Source: Gymnopus androsaceus JB14 (Eukaryota; Basidiomycota; Agaricomycetes; Agaricales; Omphalotaceae). Taken from it: a stretch of DNA of 64,000 nucleotides. Position 1 is the first letter of the stretch. Each line of letters begins with the position of its first letter. Both the position numbers and the translations under genes were made by a program. Of the stretch, positions 43,491-55,696 are shown one piece after another. The stretch covers positions 1-64,000 of the forward strand of contig ML769669.1 in the NCBI GenBank assembly GCA_009733575.1. Reading direction: 5' to 3'. Under the pieces are notes generated by a model that had not been told where the DNA came from, did no database searches, and was given only the letters and a program-made list of their open reading frames with translations.

Positions 43491-44239
43491 TTAAGAAGCG
43501 TAACCAGTAGCAGTAGCGACGACGGAGGACACAGAGATATTGAGGAAGGAGTACTCGTCGCTGATGCCGAGGGAGATAATGATAGTCAGAATGCTGCCGA
43601 GGAAGGGAAGAAGGCAGGCAAGCAATCCATCAACAAGCTGAAGGATGAGCTGAAGCAATGTGGCAACGAGCTCTGCTACCTCAGCAAGGAGAGGAATGAT
43701 AACGTTAGCGTCGAGGTTGTAGGCGACCTTCAAGACAGCACTGAGTCCACCGAAAATCAACTAGAAAATCAAGTTAAGAACCGTTACTCAGATAAAGACA
43801 AAACGGTAAGGCTTACGGTAAGGAGGCCAAAGACAAGTTGAGCGACGTCAGAGACAGTAAGAACCACACCCTCGACAGTTGTTAAGACAGTAATGAGGGC
43901 CACGCCAGTGAGACTCTCGACATCTTTGATGGCGCCGGTAAGAACAACCTTGATGTCATACACGATGGGGGTCAAGTCGGCGACAGTGCAGTTTTCGGTA
44001 GTGATGTAGGCTAAAAGTCCACGCGCCAATTGAGCTAAAGGAGAGAATGTATGGCACAAAAACCTACAGAGTTCCTCGATAAGAGGGGTGAGGCTAGTGG
44101 TGACTCCCGAGATGATACATTGAATATCGTAGCACTGGCCGCGAGCCTCTAGAGCGGACGATGCGGTAGTGAGAGGTGCTGCGAAGGAGAAAGCGGCGGA
44201 GGCAGCAGTGACGAGAAGGGAGAGAGTGCTGAAACGCAT
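43491..44239 (-). CDS. Secreted hydrophobic protein, paralogue 2
   Basis: Three exons (44068-44239, 43817-44010, 43491-43760) give 211 residues. The signal peptide MRFSTLSLLVTAASAAFSFA differs from paralogue 1 at two positions. YITTENCTV, TVLTTV(E/D)GVVLTV and EVAELVATLLQLIL are shared. The last exon is shorter and lacks the Ser/Thr tail. Confidence 0.85.
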
Positions 44240-44347
44240 TGTCAAAAGAATGTGGGTAGAAAGAGAGTGTGAGTTGCGAGTTGTTCGAGCTCGAGAGAAG
44301 ACAAGCGAATACAAGTCGACGAGGATTGAAAGGTGCGAAGGGCTAGT

Positions 44348-44354
44348 CTTTATA
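44348..44354 (-). promoter_or_regulatory. TATA box of secreted paralogue 2
   Basis: TATAAAG on the minus strand within GAGTATAAAGACTAGC, at the same distance (about 110 bp) from the ATG as in paralogue 1. Confidence 0.7.
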
Positions 44355-44559
44355 CTCCTCGAATCCTCGAGAGCCGGAAGCTGACCATTAGACGGACTCC
44401 ACTTGGATACATTCCAGACGTCGAAGACAGGCAGATATAGGGGGGAATTCCGAGTAATTGTATGAGATTAAGCATGAATGTACTATGAGATGAATGCATT
44501 TGCGCCTTCGAGCTTCAATGTAAGTCCGTTTACACATAGAAGAGAATGAGAAGCAGAGA

Positions 44560-45060
44560 GATTCGTCTGGATCGAGGAAGTTGCGGGGACGGGGCAAAAG
44601 GAACCCTGTGCGTTAAGTTCTGCTATGAAAAATTGGGTGGAAGGAGGAGGACATGCAACTGGACGGTGCCGAGTAATAAATTTGACACTATGCAATACCC
44701 CTAGGTGGAGCAAAAAAAAGTTGAACCCTGGATGCTACATAAAAGACTGCAGAAATGGAGGAGAAAACACGTACATGCAACAGGACGGTTCCGAGTAATG
44801 CGTACTACTCGCGCTCAACCTTCTGGAAACAAGTATGTAGATGGCAACCCGAAAACACCACGTATACTCTACGATCTCATATATCCGCTAGAGACGGAGA
44901 ATTGGCAGTGGAAACTGGAGAAACATGAATGATTGGCGTTCGCATGTTATTCCGTTATTGAATTGGTTTGAGATACGATTTCTCGAAGTACGTTGAAGAG
45001 CCCGGGCTTGATAGCAGCCACTGTCCACGAAGAATGCAACAAGAACGAATGAAATTTACA
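44560..45060 (+). repeat. Direct repeat unit 1 (non-coding)
   Basis: Similar to 46230-46860 over its whole length (TTAAGTTCTGCTAT, TTGAACCCTGG, GACTGCA, ACATGCAACAGGAC, GAAACTGGAGAAACAT, AGCAGCCACTGTC). Inside it a ~115-bp module occurs twice, before and after 44700. No convincing open frame. Confidence 0.75.
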
Positions 45061-46229
45061 AGCTGGCTATGTAGTCTCACGTGGCTATGTGGCGCAGTGT
45101 TAATACGCGTCATCCATCCCAGTTCTGTCGACTAAGAAAAAACGAATCCGATCTGAAACTCATCCCCAGAAAACATGCTTCGTTTGCTCAACGTCTGCGG
45201 CTTTCAAGTTCGTCCTCTGTCAGGCTATCAACGGTTATTAGTTTTCCGCTTCTTTATGCGACTCTTACTAGAAATCCGACATATACAGTTGTTCCAAGGT
45301 GGTGAAATATGTTGAAAATTGGCGGTCATCGTACACTGTTTGTGATCTCTTGCTCTTAACACCTATCATCGTACGCTTATGGTCCAGCTCTTATTCTCAA
45401 TGCCCACTCTATGATTCTGGCCGAGTAACTCGGATAGTAACGCCCCTTTTCGCTGCTTCAATGCCAGAACCTCGTCATCGAGTATGTGTTCTTGAATCTT
45501 TTTGGCTCAGTTTAGCAATGGCGTGTGTTTCCTCCTGCTTATCACCTAGATCTTTCCTGATTCTTTTACTCCATAGGTTTTGGCAACCAAGTCGGAGCCC
45601 CTCAGACTCTGCTGCTTTTCCCCAGTCGTAGTGCTTCGTTTTCCCCGCATAGAAAAGCTGCGGAACATTTCTAGCGGCATGCAATCCGTCCAAGTGTTGT
45701 ATGATTCTTCATATCCGTAACACGGCTGGCGCGATGGTGGCGGGTATTCGTCTTGAGTAAAACGATTGGCGCCTACTAGAATGATCATAATTTATCGTGC
45801 GCGAAATGATCAACTCTCGAAACGGTGTGACTACCTTGTTGGCCAAGTTTATTTACGATGTGCTGAATGTTTCGCAAGCAAGGAAGCCTTGACTTCCTGC
45901 ACCAGAACTGTACCAGCCTTTACTTATCAATTAATATAGGTGCTTCTCTTTGGTCTCCTCACTATTAACCATTCATAAAGCGCCTATCTCCCTGGTTTCA
46001 TTCGTACCTGGTTCGAACGTGGCGATTCGAGTGGTCTTGACTGCTTGCCACACTAGGTGGCCGCGGTACACATACTTATAGGCGCTATGTGTGTAACACG
46101 GAATCCGGCTTTTTTTCAGAGTCAATGGGACGATGCCGGTTTATCTACCTCAACATTCGAATGACCCGGTCAGAGAGGTTCAGGTGATAAATACCCAGAT
46201 GCCTCGTTTTGTTAATCACGATCTTTCCG
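45061..46229. other. Intergenic between the direct repeats
   Basis: Short open frames on both strands only. A minus stretch at 45546-45788 with a YGYEESYNTW segment looks mildly protein-like but has no partner exon. Confidence 0.35.
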
Positions 46230-46860
46230 TCTCTGCTAACATTTGTCTGGGATCGACAAACCGCCCGGACGGGGTAAAAGGAGCTGAACCCTGGACGTTA
46301 AGTTCTGCTATATGAAAGATAGTAAATTGGCTGGAAGAGGAAACGCACGTACATGCACGGTGTCAAGGAATCAATGTCATATCAAACTGCGAACGGAACG
46401 CGATACTGCCAGGTAGTGGAGCAGAAAGAGTTGAACCCTGGCTGCTACATGAAAGACTGCAAAAATAGAAGAGAAAACACACGTACATGCAACAGGACCA
46501 TTCCGAGTAATGCATTTAACATCATACCGCTCGTGTTTAATCTTCTGGAAACAAGCATTTAAATGGCAACCGAAATCTACCACGTATATTCTACGATCTA
46601 CAGATCATTCTTATCCGTTAGAGCAGCGCATTGGAAACTGGAGAAACATAAACGGTTTCGTTGAATCGATTTTCGTTTGTTTCTTTCGCATGCTATTCCG
46701 TTATTGGAATCGCTTGAGGTTGGCTTGATTGAGAAGTTGAGATACGAATCTACGATTTTCGAAAACGATAAGCCGGAATAGAATCAAACAGGCATGTACG
46801 TTGAAGAGCCCCCAAACTTGACAGCAGCCACTGTCTACCAAAAATGAGCGAGGAATATGT
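46230..46860 (+). repeat. Direct repeat unit 2 (non-coding)
   Basis: The second copy of 44560-45060, again with the ~115-bp module twice (about 46270-46380 and 46410-46510), so four modules exist in the window. It ends with the same GCAGCCACTGTC block. Confidence 0.75.
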
Positions 46861-47250
46861 CGTTATTCAATGCAGATAGCAAGCAAAATGTAGGGGTCAA
46901 GAGAAGGGTCAAGAGAAGGGTTACTGTCGATAGAAAAATCGGGACGCGTTACATGGATATGTGGCGCTATGACGCGCATGTACGCGTCTTTCTACGACAC
47001 CCCTGCTCCCACCATCTCAAGCCCGTGGCTCAATAAATGAGACATAGCCTGATTTGTTTCGAGTCCAACTTACGGATCTGCAGCAGTAGTACTCCGAGCC
47101 GTAGAGATGAGATGATCCTGTACATAACTCGGATCGGAAAAATGTGTGGTATGGCCGGTTTAGTTGAACAATACTTTATTGGTCATTGGTACAGATATTC
47201 ATCAGTTGTCTCCTCGAAGCAGAACGAGATGGTAGAAAAGAGGTAACGAG

Positions 47251-48140
47251 TCACCAAGATATTTTCGAACCATCAATGTGAATAAACTCCCCACCGTCCT
47301 TCTCTCGTGTGCCTTCGTCAACAATCTTTACAAGTAAAGTAGCGCATCTCTCTGGCGTCAAGGCCTCAAATTGCTCCTGAAAAGTTTTCAGCACTTTCGT
47401 TGTATCCATTTCCCGGTGAGAGTCCGCTATCAGTGAGTGCTGAAATATCAGAATACTTAACCGCTCGCAATACAGCGAACATCACCTACCCATGTCGGTC
47501 TCCACAACACCTGGAGATAGGGGGAAACAGATTGAGTAAAAGGATTTTTAAGCCATACGTATTATATGATCCAGCGAGAGCGAAATACTTACCGATCCAT
47601 TCATTCTCAAAATGGATCCTCCGAGCCAAAACATTCAATGCCGCCTTACTCATTGCGTAGGCAGTCATTTCAAGAGCGGGAGCATCAAGAGCGGGAGCAT
47701 CGCTTGGAAGACTACGAGGTTGCCAATAACATTAGTCTAGAATACAAGCGCACGAGGACAGCGGCAATTCAATCAAGTACCTCAAAGTGTGTGCGCACAA
47801 CCTCTGGAGGGGTATCGGCTGCTGGCCCCAAATACGAGCCACAACCTAGATAGCGATTCAACCATAGCCTACTAGCGTAATCTATACATACCAGCAGATC
47901 CCAGAACAACGTTCACACGACCGTGTTTCTCCTGGATGACCATTGCAATATCTTTGTTTCCATCGACATCCCCTGCAATGTACTTGACAATCTCTATCTT
48001 TCCGGGATATTCTGAGTGCCAACTGCTGAATCGCAGAGGCCTTGACAGGATCGCGGACTCCCGCATAGACAATTGACGGGTAGAGAACTGATAGCTAGTA
48101 GTCTTTCCACAACTGGCGAAACCTAGTAGGCAGTACAAAG
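47251..48140 (-). pseudogene. Classical SDR oxidoreductase, disrupted
   Basis: Read on the minus strand the order is correct for a short-chain dehydrogenase: IVYAGVRDP, GKIEIVKYIAGD, HGRVNVVLGSAG, PPEVVRTHFE, NVIGNLVVFQAMLPLL, the active-site AYAMSKAALN (YxxxK) and a C-terminus ending GGEFIHIDGSKISW with a stop at 47251-47253. The glycine-rich cofactor turn before 48140 is gone. Frame breaks occur around 48020, and the 15-bp block GATGCTCCCGCTCTT is tandemly repeated near 47672-47701. The stretch between NVIGNL and the active site is deleted. Confidence 0.8.
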
Positions 48141-48921
48141 TGAGAGAAGCTAGTCGAGTGTACGAATCGTTACATACCTAGTCACGGCTTGCGCACTCAG
48201 CATGCGAAACAAATGTAGACTCGGAAGACACTTGACAGTAGGGAGAAATCGATTACAGAGACCACTCCACCCTTATACCCACAGAAAGAACGCAGCCGAG
48301 TGGACTCGCAAGCAGTCCCTGGCTCGCATCAGTCATTGAGGACAAATCGCATGAGAAGGAGCTGAAAGCATCTCAGCGCTTACACAGCTGATTATTCATA
48401 CTCACTCGGCCCTCGGGCATCTCAAATCTAGAGTAAACAATATTTCGCTTTGTGAACATGAGGTGTTCGAGGTCACGTATAGCGACAGTTGTTCAGCATG
48501 CACGGGTGAACCGAAACGAAAGTGCACTGTTCGTAACAGCGAAGACAGGCAGTCGAAGGCTACGCGAGAGCTCGTAAAGACTGACTAAAAGACTGGTAAG
48601 AATCAAGGTCAACACTCACATCAAATGCGCTGGGTCGAGTCCGGGAGTCAAAAGAATAGACGAATCCGCCGCCAGAGCGAGCATCCCTGCTACTTACACC
48701 GTAATGCCACGCAGCTATCACATCTACTTTACCTTTTTGAGCGTATACACACTAGTTCGTTCCGTAGTGGGGTATCTATCCATATTATTATCCTACCAGT
48801 ACTAGCTATTGAATACTTGCTTAACAAAATAATGTTCATGAATCCGAAAACGACGAAGCACACTCGTACGAAGTTGCTCACCGTACGCTACTCCCTCCGC
48901 ATCTATCATCTACTATCCTTC
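48141..48921. other. Intergenic
   Basis: Decayed upstream region of the SDR pseudogene and 3' flank of the hydrolase; a 100-codon plus frame at 48625-48927 has no motif. Confidence 0.4.
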
Positions 48922-50571
48922 TCATAATCGCGACTGACTTCCGGAACTTTGCGCACGCCACTCCTTCCCGACTTCCGCAATAAAATCGCCGACCCGATTC
49001 CAATATCCGTGTTGTGCTGTGGTATCATCTGGTGAAAGAGATAGATTTAAATTCAAAAAATAAATTTCAATGAAGACAGACACTCACTATGTGTACCCGC
49101 AGGGAAAAGCATAAATTGACTCCTCTCCTGCGTTTTTGCTTCTTCAATCTTCTCTCCAGATGTTGATAACGGAGATAGGCCAAGCGTCCGTCTCGTATGT
49201 GGTCGGGCTTCAAACACTTGGCGAAGGAATTTCATATGTTGCGGTGGTACCTATCAAACCAGCGTCGCGGTTAGTATGTACTCCCCAGCAGGAACGAAAA
49301 TAATGTGTACTTACCAGAGTATCCGATTGACCACTCAACATCAACACATTCGTTTCCCTCGGTATCCCTTTATACTCCTTCCCCAAGCCATTCCCCACTC
49401 TCGCAATCGTACCTCCGCCACCCTCAAGCACCTGACTCGCCACAACATCCAAAACCTCAGTGGCTTTCCCCAACCGTTCTTTAAACTCTGCTTTCGCTTC
49501 CGAACCTTCTTTTTCCTTCACGAGCCCCGCTAGTCTATCCTCGACTCGGTTCTGCGAGACCATATCCGGTGCGCCTATAATTTTTCCTGCACTCTCCCAT
49601 CGTTGGTGGCAGAGGAATTTGAACGGACCGAGAAGTGGTAGTACGTGTGGTACGAGGAGACGGAGGGATATAAATGTGTTTTCGAGGATGATAGCTGCTA
49701 TCTGTAGGGAATCAGTGCTGGGAATTGTGGCGTAGACATGCTAAGAGGTCGTACTTCTCCTGGGAATCGACTAGCCAAATCAATAGCCACTGCGCCTCCT
49801 ATACTCTGTCCATATAAAATCTATCTCTAGCTTGAGTGTTCATACTCGATAATGAAAAAGAATCGAGACGCACAACAGGCGTATCTCTGAGCCTAATATC
49901 CCCTCTGACGAATTCTAGGGCGGTAACCGCGTCAATAGCGAATCCAGATTCTGATGGCGTTCCCGTAGAGTCTCCGTATCCACGGTATTCGACGCCCAAG
50001 ACATTGCATCGCATAACTTGCTGGAACATCATCCCCAGAGGAATTCTGTGTCCTGCATTCCCTCCGTTTCCGTGAAACATAATTACTGTGGGCCTATGTG
50101 ATATCAACTGCGGAAATCGTTAACAGGAATTGGAATAGCAGAATTACACGCACCTCTTCATCAGACATGTTTGAATATCCGAGTTCCGTTGCTCCTTCAA
50201 TCGCACTGATAGGTACTGTTGGTAAAGAGCCGAATTTCGTAGCCTGCAGGAGAGTCGGTGTAAATGGGCATTTCAAAGCTCTACGAACTTTCTACCTTTG
50301 GAAGTTCCTTCTTTTGCGGCAACAAATAACATCTCAGCGTTTGCCCGTCCTTGGTCTTGAGATCCAGCATTTCGTGATGTAGACCATAAGCTGCAGGCGT
50401 TGTGGGTATTCCATCGTCCTCTCCAATCTTCATATACGCTGAAGGGTATATTAAATAGTTTTGGCCATAATAGAGCAGTCCAGCGCCGAGAGTTCCAAAA
50501 CCGACCGCTGTCGCGAGAGCGCCTTTGGCTACAGTTTCTACAGTCGAAATTGAAGGAAAGAAAGAGGACAT
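48922..50571 (-). CDS. BEM46/ABHD13-type alpha/beta hydrolase with N-terminal membrane anchor
   Basis: ATG at 50569-50571, stop at 48922-48924, about seven short exons. The N-terminus MSSFFPS is followed by one hydrophobic helix (ALATAVGFGTLGAGLLYYG) and YLIYPS. The oxyanion region reads FHGNGGNAGHR, then EYRGYGDSTG. The nucleophile elbow is GQSIGG at about 49780-49797. LMLSGQSDTLVP matches the catalytic-Asp strand. The His is in GTHND, which spans the last intron (A|gtgagt...cag|AT near 49023-49088). A Glu/Lys-rich insertion (about 49400-49520) extends the cap. A membrane-tethered serine hydrolase is expected, substrate unknown. It shares a 180-bp promoter region with the uridine phosphorylase gene. 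Confidence 0.88.
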
Positions 50572-50753
50572 GGCGTAGAATGAGAGACGATAAAATTACA
50601 GCTATGGCTGTTGTAAATGAAATACAAAATTAGACTTTGAAAGCGTCATAGTAGGCGGAATGTCACGTGGCACGGAATCCTCGGAAATGGATAGGGCCGA
50701 GCCGCCCGCTGATATTCTTGACTAACGACGTCGAGTCGTAGAATAGAGCCACG

Positions 50754-52428
50754 ATGAAAGATCAACTCACAGATGCAAGTGCGTATCTTTTCCTATGTCC
50801 ATTAACTAATAAATATCTAATGAATCCTCGCTTCAGACTTTCCCCGTACAGCGGATAATCGTGTATACCATCTTGGACTGAAGCCCGGAGAGATTGCCAA
50901 TCGAATAGCAAGTGCATTATCTGATGTTTGAATCTCTTAACACGCTTTGCAGGTCACGGTCGGTTCGCCATCGAGGGCTCTCACTATCGCAACACATCTA
51001 GATGAAACACCAAAGAAATTTAGACTTGAAAGTGAGAGAGGATTCCAGACTATTACCGGGAGATACAAAGGTATTCTCCTCTAGACTGGATGCGATGCAA
51101 GGAGATAACGCGTCCCTCTACGACAGGTATCCCAGTCTCTATCGTTTCAATCGGCATGGGTGCTCCCAACATGGACTTTTTCGTACGAGAGACCAGGGAA
51201 AGCATCACAGGAGATATGGCCATTGTCCGGTTAGTTTATCACTGATTTCGGCTTCTATGGTCTCCAATTACCAACCCTCGCATCTACAGTTTAGGTTCAT
51301 GTGGATCCCTCAATCACTCCTCTGCTCCTGTCGGTACCGTCGTTGTACCAAAGGCATGCGTTACTATCGCTCGGAATGTTAATTTTGACTTTGGGAATCC
51401 CGACGAAGATCAAGAGAAGGACACGAAAGCCTATTTCATTAGCAAACCGGTGAGTTCTGATTAAACTTTTGGCTATTTCTCTTCGACGATAGCCCTAATC
51501 AATTCGTAATTTTTACATGCAGGTGGAAGATAACGCTGAACTCCATCAATTGGTACGCCGATGTATACCCTATTTCAGAAGAACAACTAACACAAGTAAG
51601 AGCAGGTCGTCAAATCTCTTGAAAATGCTCGTCCATCCGGAGATCAAACATCGATTCTAGGCGATCTGGTGAATGCCAGTGCAGATAGGTAAGGACCTTG
51701 CCTCAGGTTGTTCCAAGGATCGACAAGCTCATAAATGTCACAGTTTTTACTCATCTCAAGGACGTCTAACGTCGTTCCCAGATCATAATGTCAATCTCGT
51801 AGAGGAACTCTTGGAGCAAGTAGACAGCTTGGGTACACTCGAAGTATGCATTTTTCCCTCATTAAAATAAAAAAGTCAACGCTTTTTTACTCGCCTTTCT
51901 ACCTATTGCAGATGGAAACCCACCACCTTTACCATTTGGCCAAATGTTGGAACCGTCGACCGACGAAATCTTCTTCTGTTGCCGATACAAGCCATTCAGC
52001 ACCACCTCTGACAACGGGTCCTGTTCAGCCCGTCGCTTTAGGCTCCGGAGCAAGCTCTGGTCTCGCTGCAGTTGCTATAACCGATTCAAAGCTCCACGTC
52101 TCCGCTGCCCAAATGGTCTTTGCAGCACGCACTTCAGCGAATCGAGACTTTATTAATCCAGAGAGGGTGAATGCGATCGAGGAATGGGGTGGTAAGGTGA
52201 GTACATCCAACTAACCAACTTCAACTCGCTTTAACTTTAACTTTGACATTATCACTTGATTGACAAACTGACTTTCTTTGCAGGGCGTACTTGAGGCGTT
52301 GATAGCGTACGATATTCCAGCTGAAGTAAGTTCAAAATGCTCGAACTGTGCTGTTACAGAAATGCTCATTCTTTCCGTACATGTAGCGTCTGCATCCAGA
52401 GGAAGGAAGCGTTTGGGCTTTGACTTGA
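50754..52428 (+). CDS. Uridine phosphorylase
   Basis: Eleven exons encode 352 residues. The enzyme catalyses uridine + phosphate to uracil + ribose 1-phosphate in pyrimidine salvage. The order of family motifs is complete: FPRTADNRVYHLGLKPGEIANR, VTVGSPSRA (phosphate site), MGAPNMDFFVRE, RLGSCGSL, KACVTIARN, the substrate/metal METHH segment, and C-terminal ERVNAIEEW with GVLEALIAYD. Intron 2 (50908-50952) starts GC (ATA|GCAAGT...GCAG|GTC); no GT donor nearby keeps the frame. It ends 640 bp from the 3' end of the convergent NB-ARC/TPR gene. A Ser/Pro-rich insertion occupies the middle of exon 9. Confidence 0.9.
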
Positions 52429-53069
52429 CGCAGGTAAGCGAATCTGCTGTAGGCTGCACTGGGTAAGGACTGAAGAATCTTTTCCCCAATTTTTCTGTTA
52501 TCAATACATCGGCGGTTAAATAGAGAATGTTACTTAGCATGAGTTCCGCATCGGAGTTTCTGGCCGTGATGTGGTATCTCAGAAGCTTTGGGTCCAGATC
52601 AATAGATTTTCATTTTTTGAAGAGCCAAGGGTTATAACTTCAAGGGAATGTAGAAGATAGAAGACGTGATATCACAGCTGAGCACTTACTATTCATTTTG
52701 AGTCTTGACCTCAAGTTCGATCCGCACTGCATTGAAGCGTCAGTCTGGTTTTTTTCGATGGCGGAACCCAAGCTAAACCTGGGCAAGTAAGCAAAATATG
52801 ATTACAGAAATGGCAATTTCCTTGCGCTGGAATCAGGATCATTGACACCGGGTCATTTCTCTCTCTAATAGTTAGAGATTGGTTGATGTAAAATTACATT
52901 GAGGTGTAGTGTTGATTCAGACCAAAAGGGAAAGCAAAAACATTCAAGTATACAATGATTGATACGGAGGGAAAAAATGTAATAAGGTACACCAGTGCCG
53001 GTTTCAATTAGGGTTATAACAGGCGAGCAGATTGTTTAGATTTCCAGATTCACCATTTGAGATCCAGGG
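52429..53069. other. Intergenic between convergent genes
   Basis: 3' flanks of uridine phosphorylase and the NB-ARC/TPR gene; nothing else seen. Confidence 0.5.
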
Positions 53070-55696
53070 TCAAGCGAAATTTTCTGAGTACAGTATAAGC
53101 ATCTCTCTCTCCAATTTCTCAGCACTCTCTAGCTTTCCGTGTGCCCTATAAGTAGATGCCAGATTGTGCATGGAAGTTAATGTATCAGGGTGGTGCTTCC
53201 CAATCACTTCCTTCTGCAGTACAAGCACCTCCTCCTGCAACTTCTCAGCACTCTCCAACTTTCCACAAGCTTGATATGTTGATGCCAGATTGGCCATGGA
53301 AATTAATGTATCAGGGTGGTGCTCCCCAATCACTTCCTTCCGCAGTACAAGCACCTCCTCCTGCAACTTCTCAGCACTCTCCAACTTACTACATGCCCAA
53401 TATGTCAATGCAAGATTGTTCATAGAAGTTAATGTATCAGGGTGGTGCTCCCCAATTACTTCCTTCCGCAGTATAAGCACCTCCTCCTCCAACTTCTCAG
53501 CACTCTCCAGCTTTCCACGTGCCCGATATGTAGATGCCAGATTGTTCATGGAAGTTAATGTATCAGGGTGGTGCTCCCCAATCACTTCCTTGAACAGTAC
53601 AAGCACCTCCTCCTCCAGCTTCTCAGCACTCTCCAACTTTCCAAGTGCCCAATATGTAGATGCCAGATTTCCCATGGAAGTTAATGTATCAGGGTGGTTC
53701 TCCCCAATTACTTCCTTCCGCAGTATAAGCACCTCCTCCTCCAACTTCTCAGCACTCTCCGACTTTCCACATGCCCAATATGTCAATGCCAGATTGTTCA
53801 TGGAAGTTAATGTATGAGGGTGGCGCTCCCCAATCACTTCCTTCTGCAGTACAAGCACCTCCTCCTGCAACTTCTCAGCCCTCTCCAACTTTCCACGTGC
53901 CCGATATGTAGATGCCAGATTGCCCATCGAAGTCAATGTATAAGGATGGTGCTCCCCAATCACTTCCTTCCGCAGTCTAAGCACCTCCTCCTGCAACTTC
54001 TCGGCACTCTCTAACTTTCCACATGCATGGTATATAAATGCCAGATTGGCCATGAAAGTTAATGTATCAGGGTGATGCTCCCCATTCACCTCCTTCTGCT
54101 GCATAAGCACCTCCTCCACAAGCTGTTCAGTTTGTGTCCAAAATCCAGAATATCTAAAAATATATGCCAAGCAAATACGCACATACACAGTAGGCAAATT
54201 CTTCAGTTGGATGTGAAGAGCATGTGGTAACAGCTGTTGCCGACACTGATAGTCCACCTTTCTGGCCCCCAGTGGAGTAGCACGTGCTAGCAGTAATAAT
54301 GCTGCACACCTTGTATTTTCTTCATCCTTGATAGTTTCCTGGGCACATGTATGTACAACTGAGTGAAATCTCAACATATTTTTGACATTGTCATATAACG
54401 CAAGTGACAATTGACACAATTCATCAACACTGTCTTCCCATGAGCCTTCCTCAGCGAACAGAGCCAAAAACTTCTTTGTCAGCTCTATGCCCTCAGTTGG
54501 TTCATTTAAATCAACAGCTCCAGTATCACTACCATTAAAGGCTACTGCATGAGTGAAAAGGTCCCTAGGAATAGCAGTTGGATGTAGATTTGCACAGATT
54601 TGCAGAAGAAACTGAGTTGAAGGTCTGAGTTTTTCAAAACTAAGTTGAAAGGCACTGAACATGGTTCTCTGGTAGTTGTCCAGTGACCTCAGTCTGTAAT
54701 TAAGGATCTCAGTCCTTTTCTTTTTGAACCGTGTTAAGTAAATGTCAAGAGTACATGTTTTGTTGGCATGAATATATGCCCCAGCTGTTGATACAGCAAG
54801 TGCTTGATATTCCAGACTTTCAACAATTTTGGAGGCTAGATTTTTATTGATCTCGGAGCTCTCCTCATGTACATGCTTAAGCAACAACTCAATAGCATCC
54901 TCCTTGTTGAGATCACCAAAGTCAATATGACAGCCAGGAGACTCCATTTGTGAAGTTGTTGCAAGTCGACTTGTGATAATAATGTTCCCATGAGTGCAAT
55001 TGGGAATATACTCCTTAAGATAAAGCTGTTCATCATCAGCATTATCAAAAATGCACATCCAATTCTGACAAGTCCTTGCCAGGAAGTCCCGCACATCTTT
55101 GACTTGTTCACCAACACCTGCAGCCTTACCAAGTGTTTTGAAATCAGATGTGAGCATGGCATCAGAAGTGGCATCAAAGAACCAAATATTTGAAAATCTG
55201 CTCAGATTATTTGAGATCACATTTTGGAAAGCATCAAAGATTTTCTAACCTTGATGAGTTATCCGAAATAAACTTGAGAACAGTTTGTGTTTTTCCTGTT
55301 CCCCCGCTGGCCACCAGGGTTACAATGCACTGTGCTGGGGCAACTTTTGGTGCAAAGAATATCCTGTAGAGTTCACTCAGTGTGTCCTCTCTTCCAACAA
55401 AGTATTGGCTTGGAGAGGGGCACTTTAGCACATCTGAAATTGACAAAACATTTTCTATAACCATGTCAGCATTCAAGATGTATAATTGGATCCAGTTCAA
55501 GTACCATGATGTGCATACTGATGAGGGCTATGAGCTTGGATGCTAACATTATTTGCAGCAATAAATGTGGACCTGTTGATTTCAAAATTGGATGCATGGG
55601 CGAAAAGCTGGCTCCTAAGTGATGGATTAGTCATTTATTGGCTGACTTCTTTTCAGATATCAACATTGAGTGGACTTACGAGGACACCATCTCCAT
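53070..55696 (-). CDS. NB-ARC/TPR STAND protein (fungal NLR-like)
   Basis: Four exons (55680-55696, 55505-55614, 55250-55433, 53070-55197) give 812 residues. The N-terminus (FAHASNFEINRSTFIAANNVSI) is the short leader seen in many agaric NTPases. Then come YFVGRED, the P-loop ASGGTGKTQ at about 55285-55311, Walker B CIFDNADD, NIIITSRL and a winged-helix-like region. The C-terminus is eight full 42-residue TPR units of kinesin-light-chain type (consensus EKLxEEVLxLxKEVIGExHPDTLTSMxNLAxTY) and a short cap. Such proteins are ATP-switched scaffolds linked to non-self recognition in fungi. No separate effector domain precedes the NTPase. The ATG is the first in frame after an upstream stop; an earlier exon cannot be excluded. 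Confidence 0.9.
53115..54122 (-). repeat. Eight tandem 126-bp TPR-coding repeats
   Basis: 1008 bp is exactly 8 x 126, in frame, each encoding one 42-residue TPR. Units are very alike at DNA level, and only a few positions vary (for example LQ/LE, LVL/LIL, YRA/YWA/YQA). Confidence 0.93.

Noticed and set aside
53156..54014. Repetitive plus-strand frames rich in Ser, Ala and Pro
   Set aside because: Antisense of the 126-bp TPR-coding repeats.
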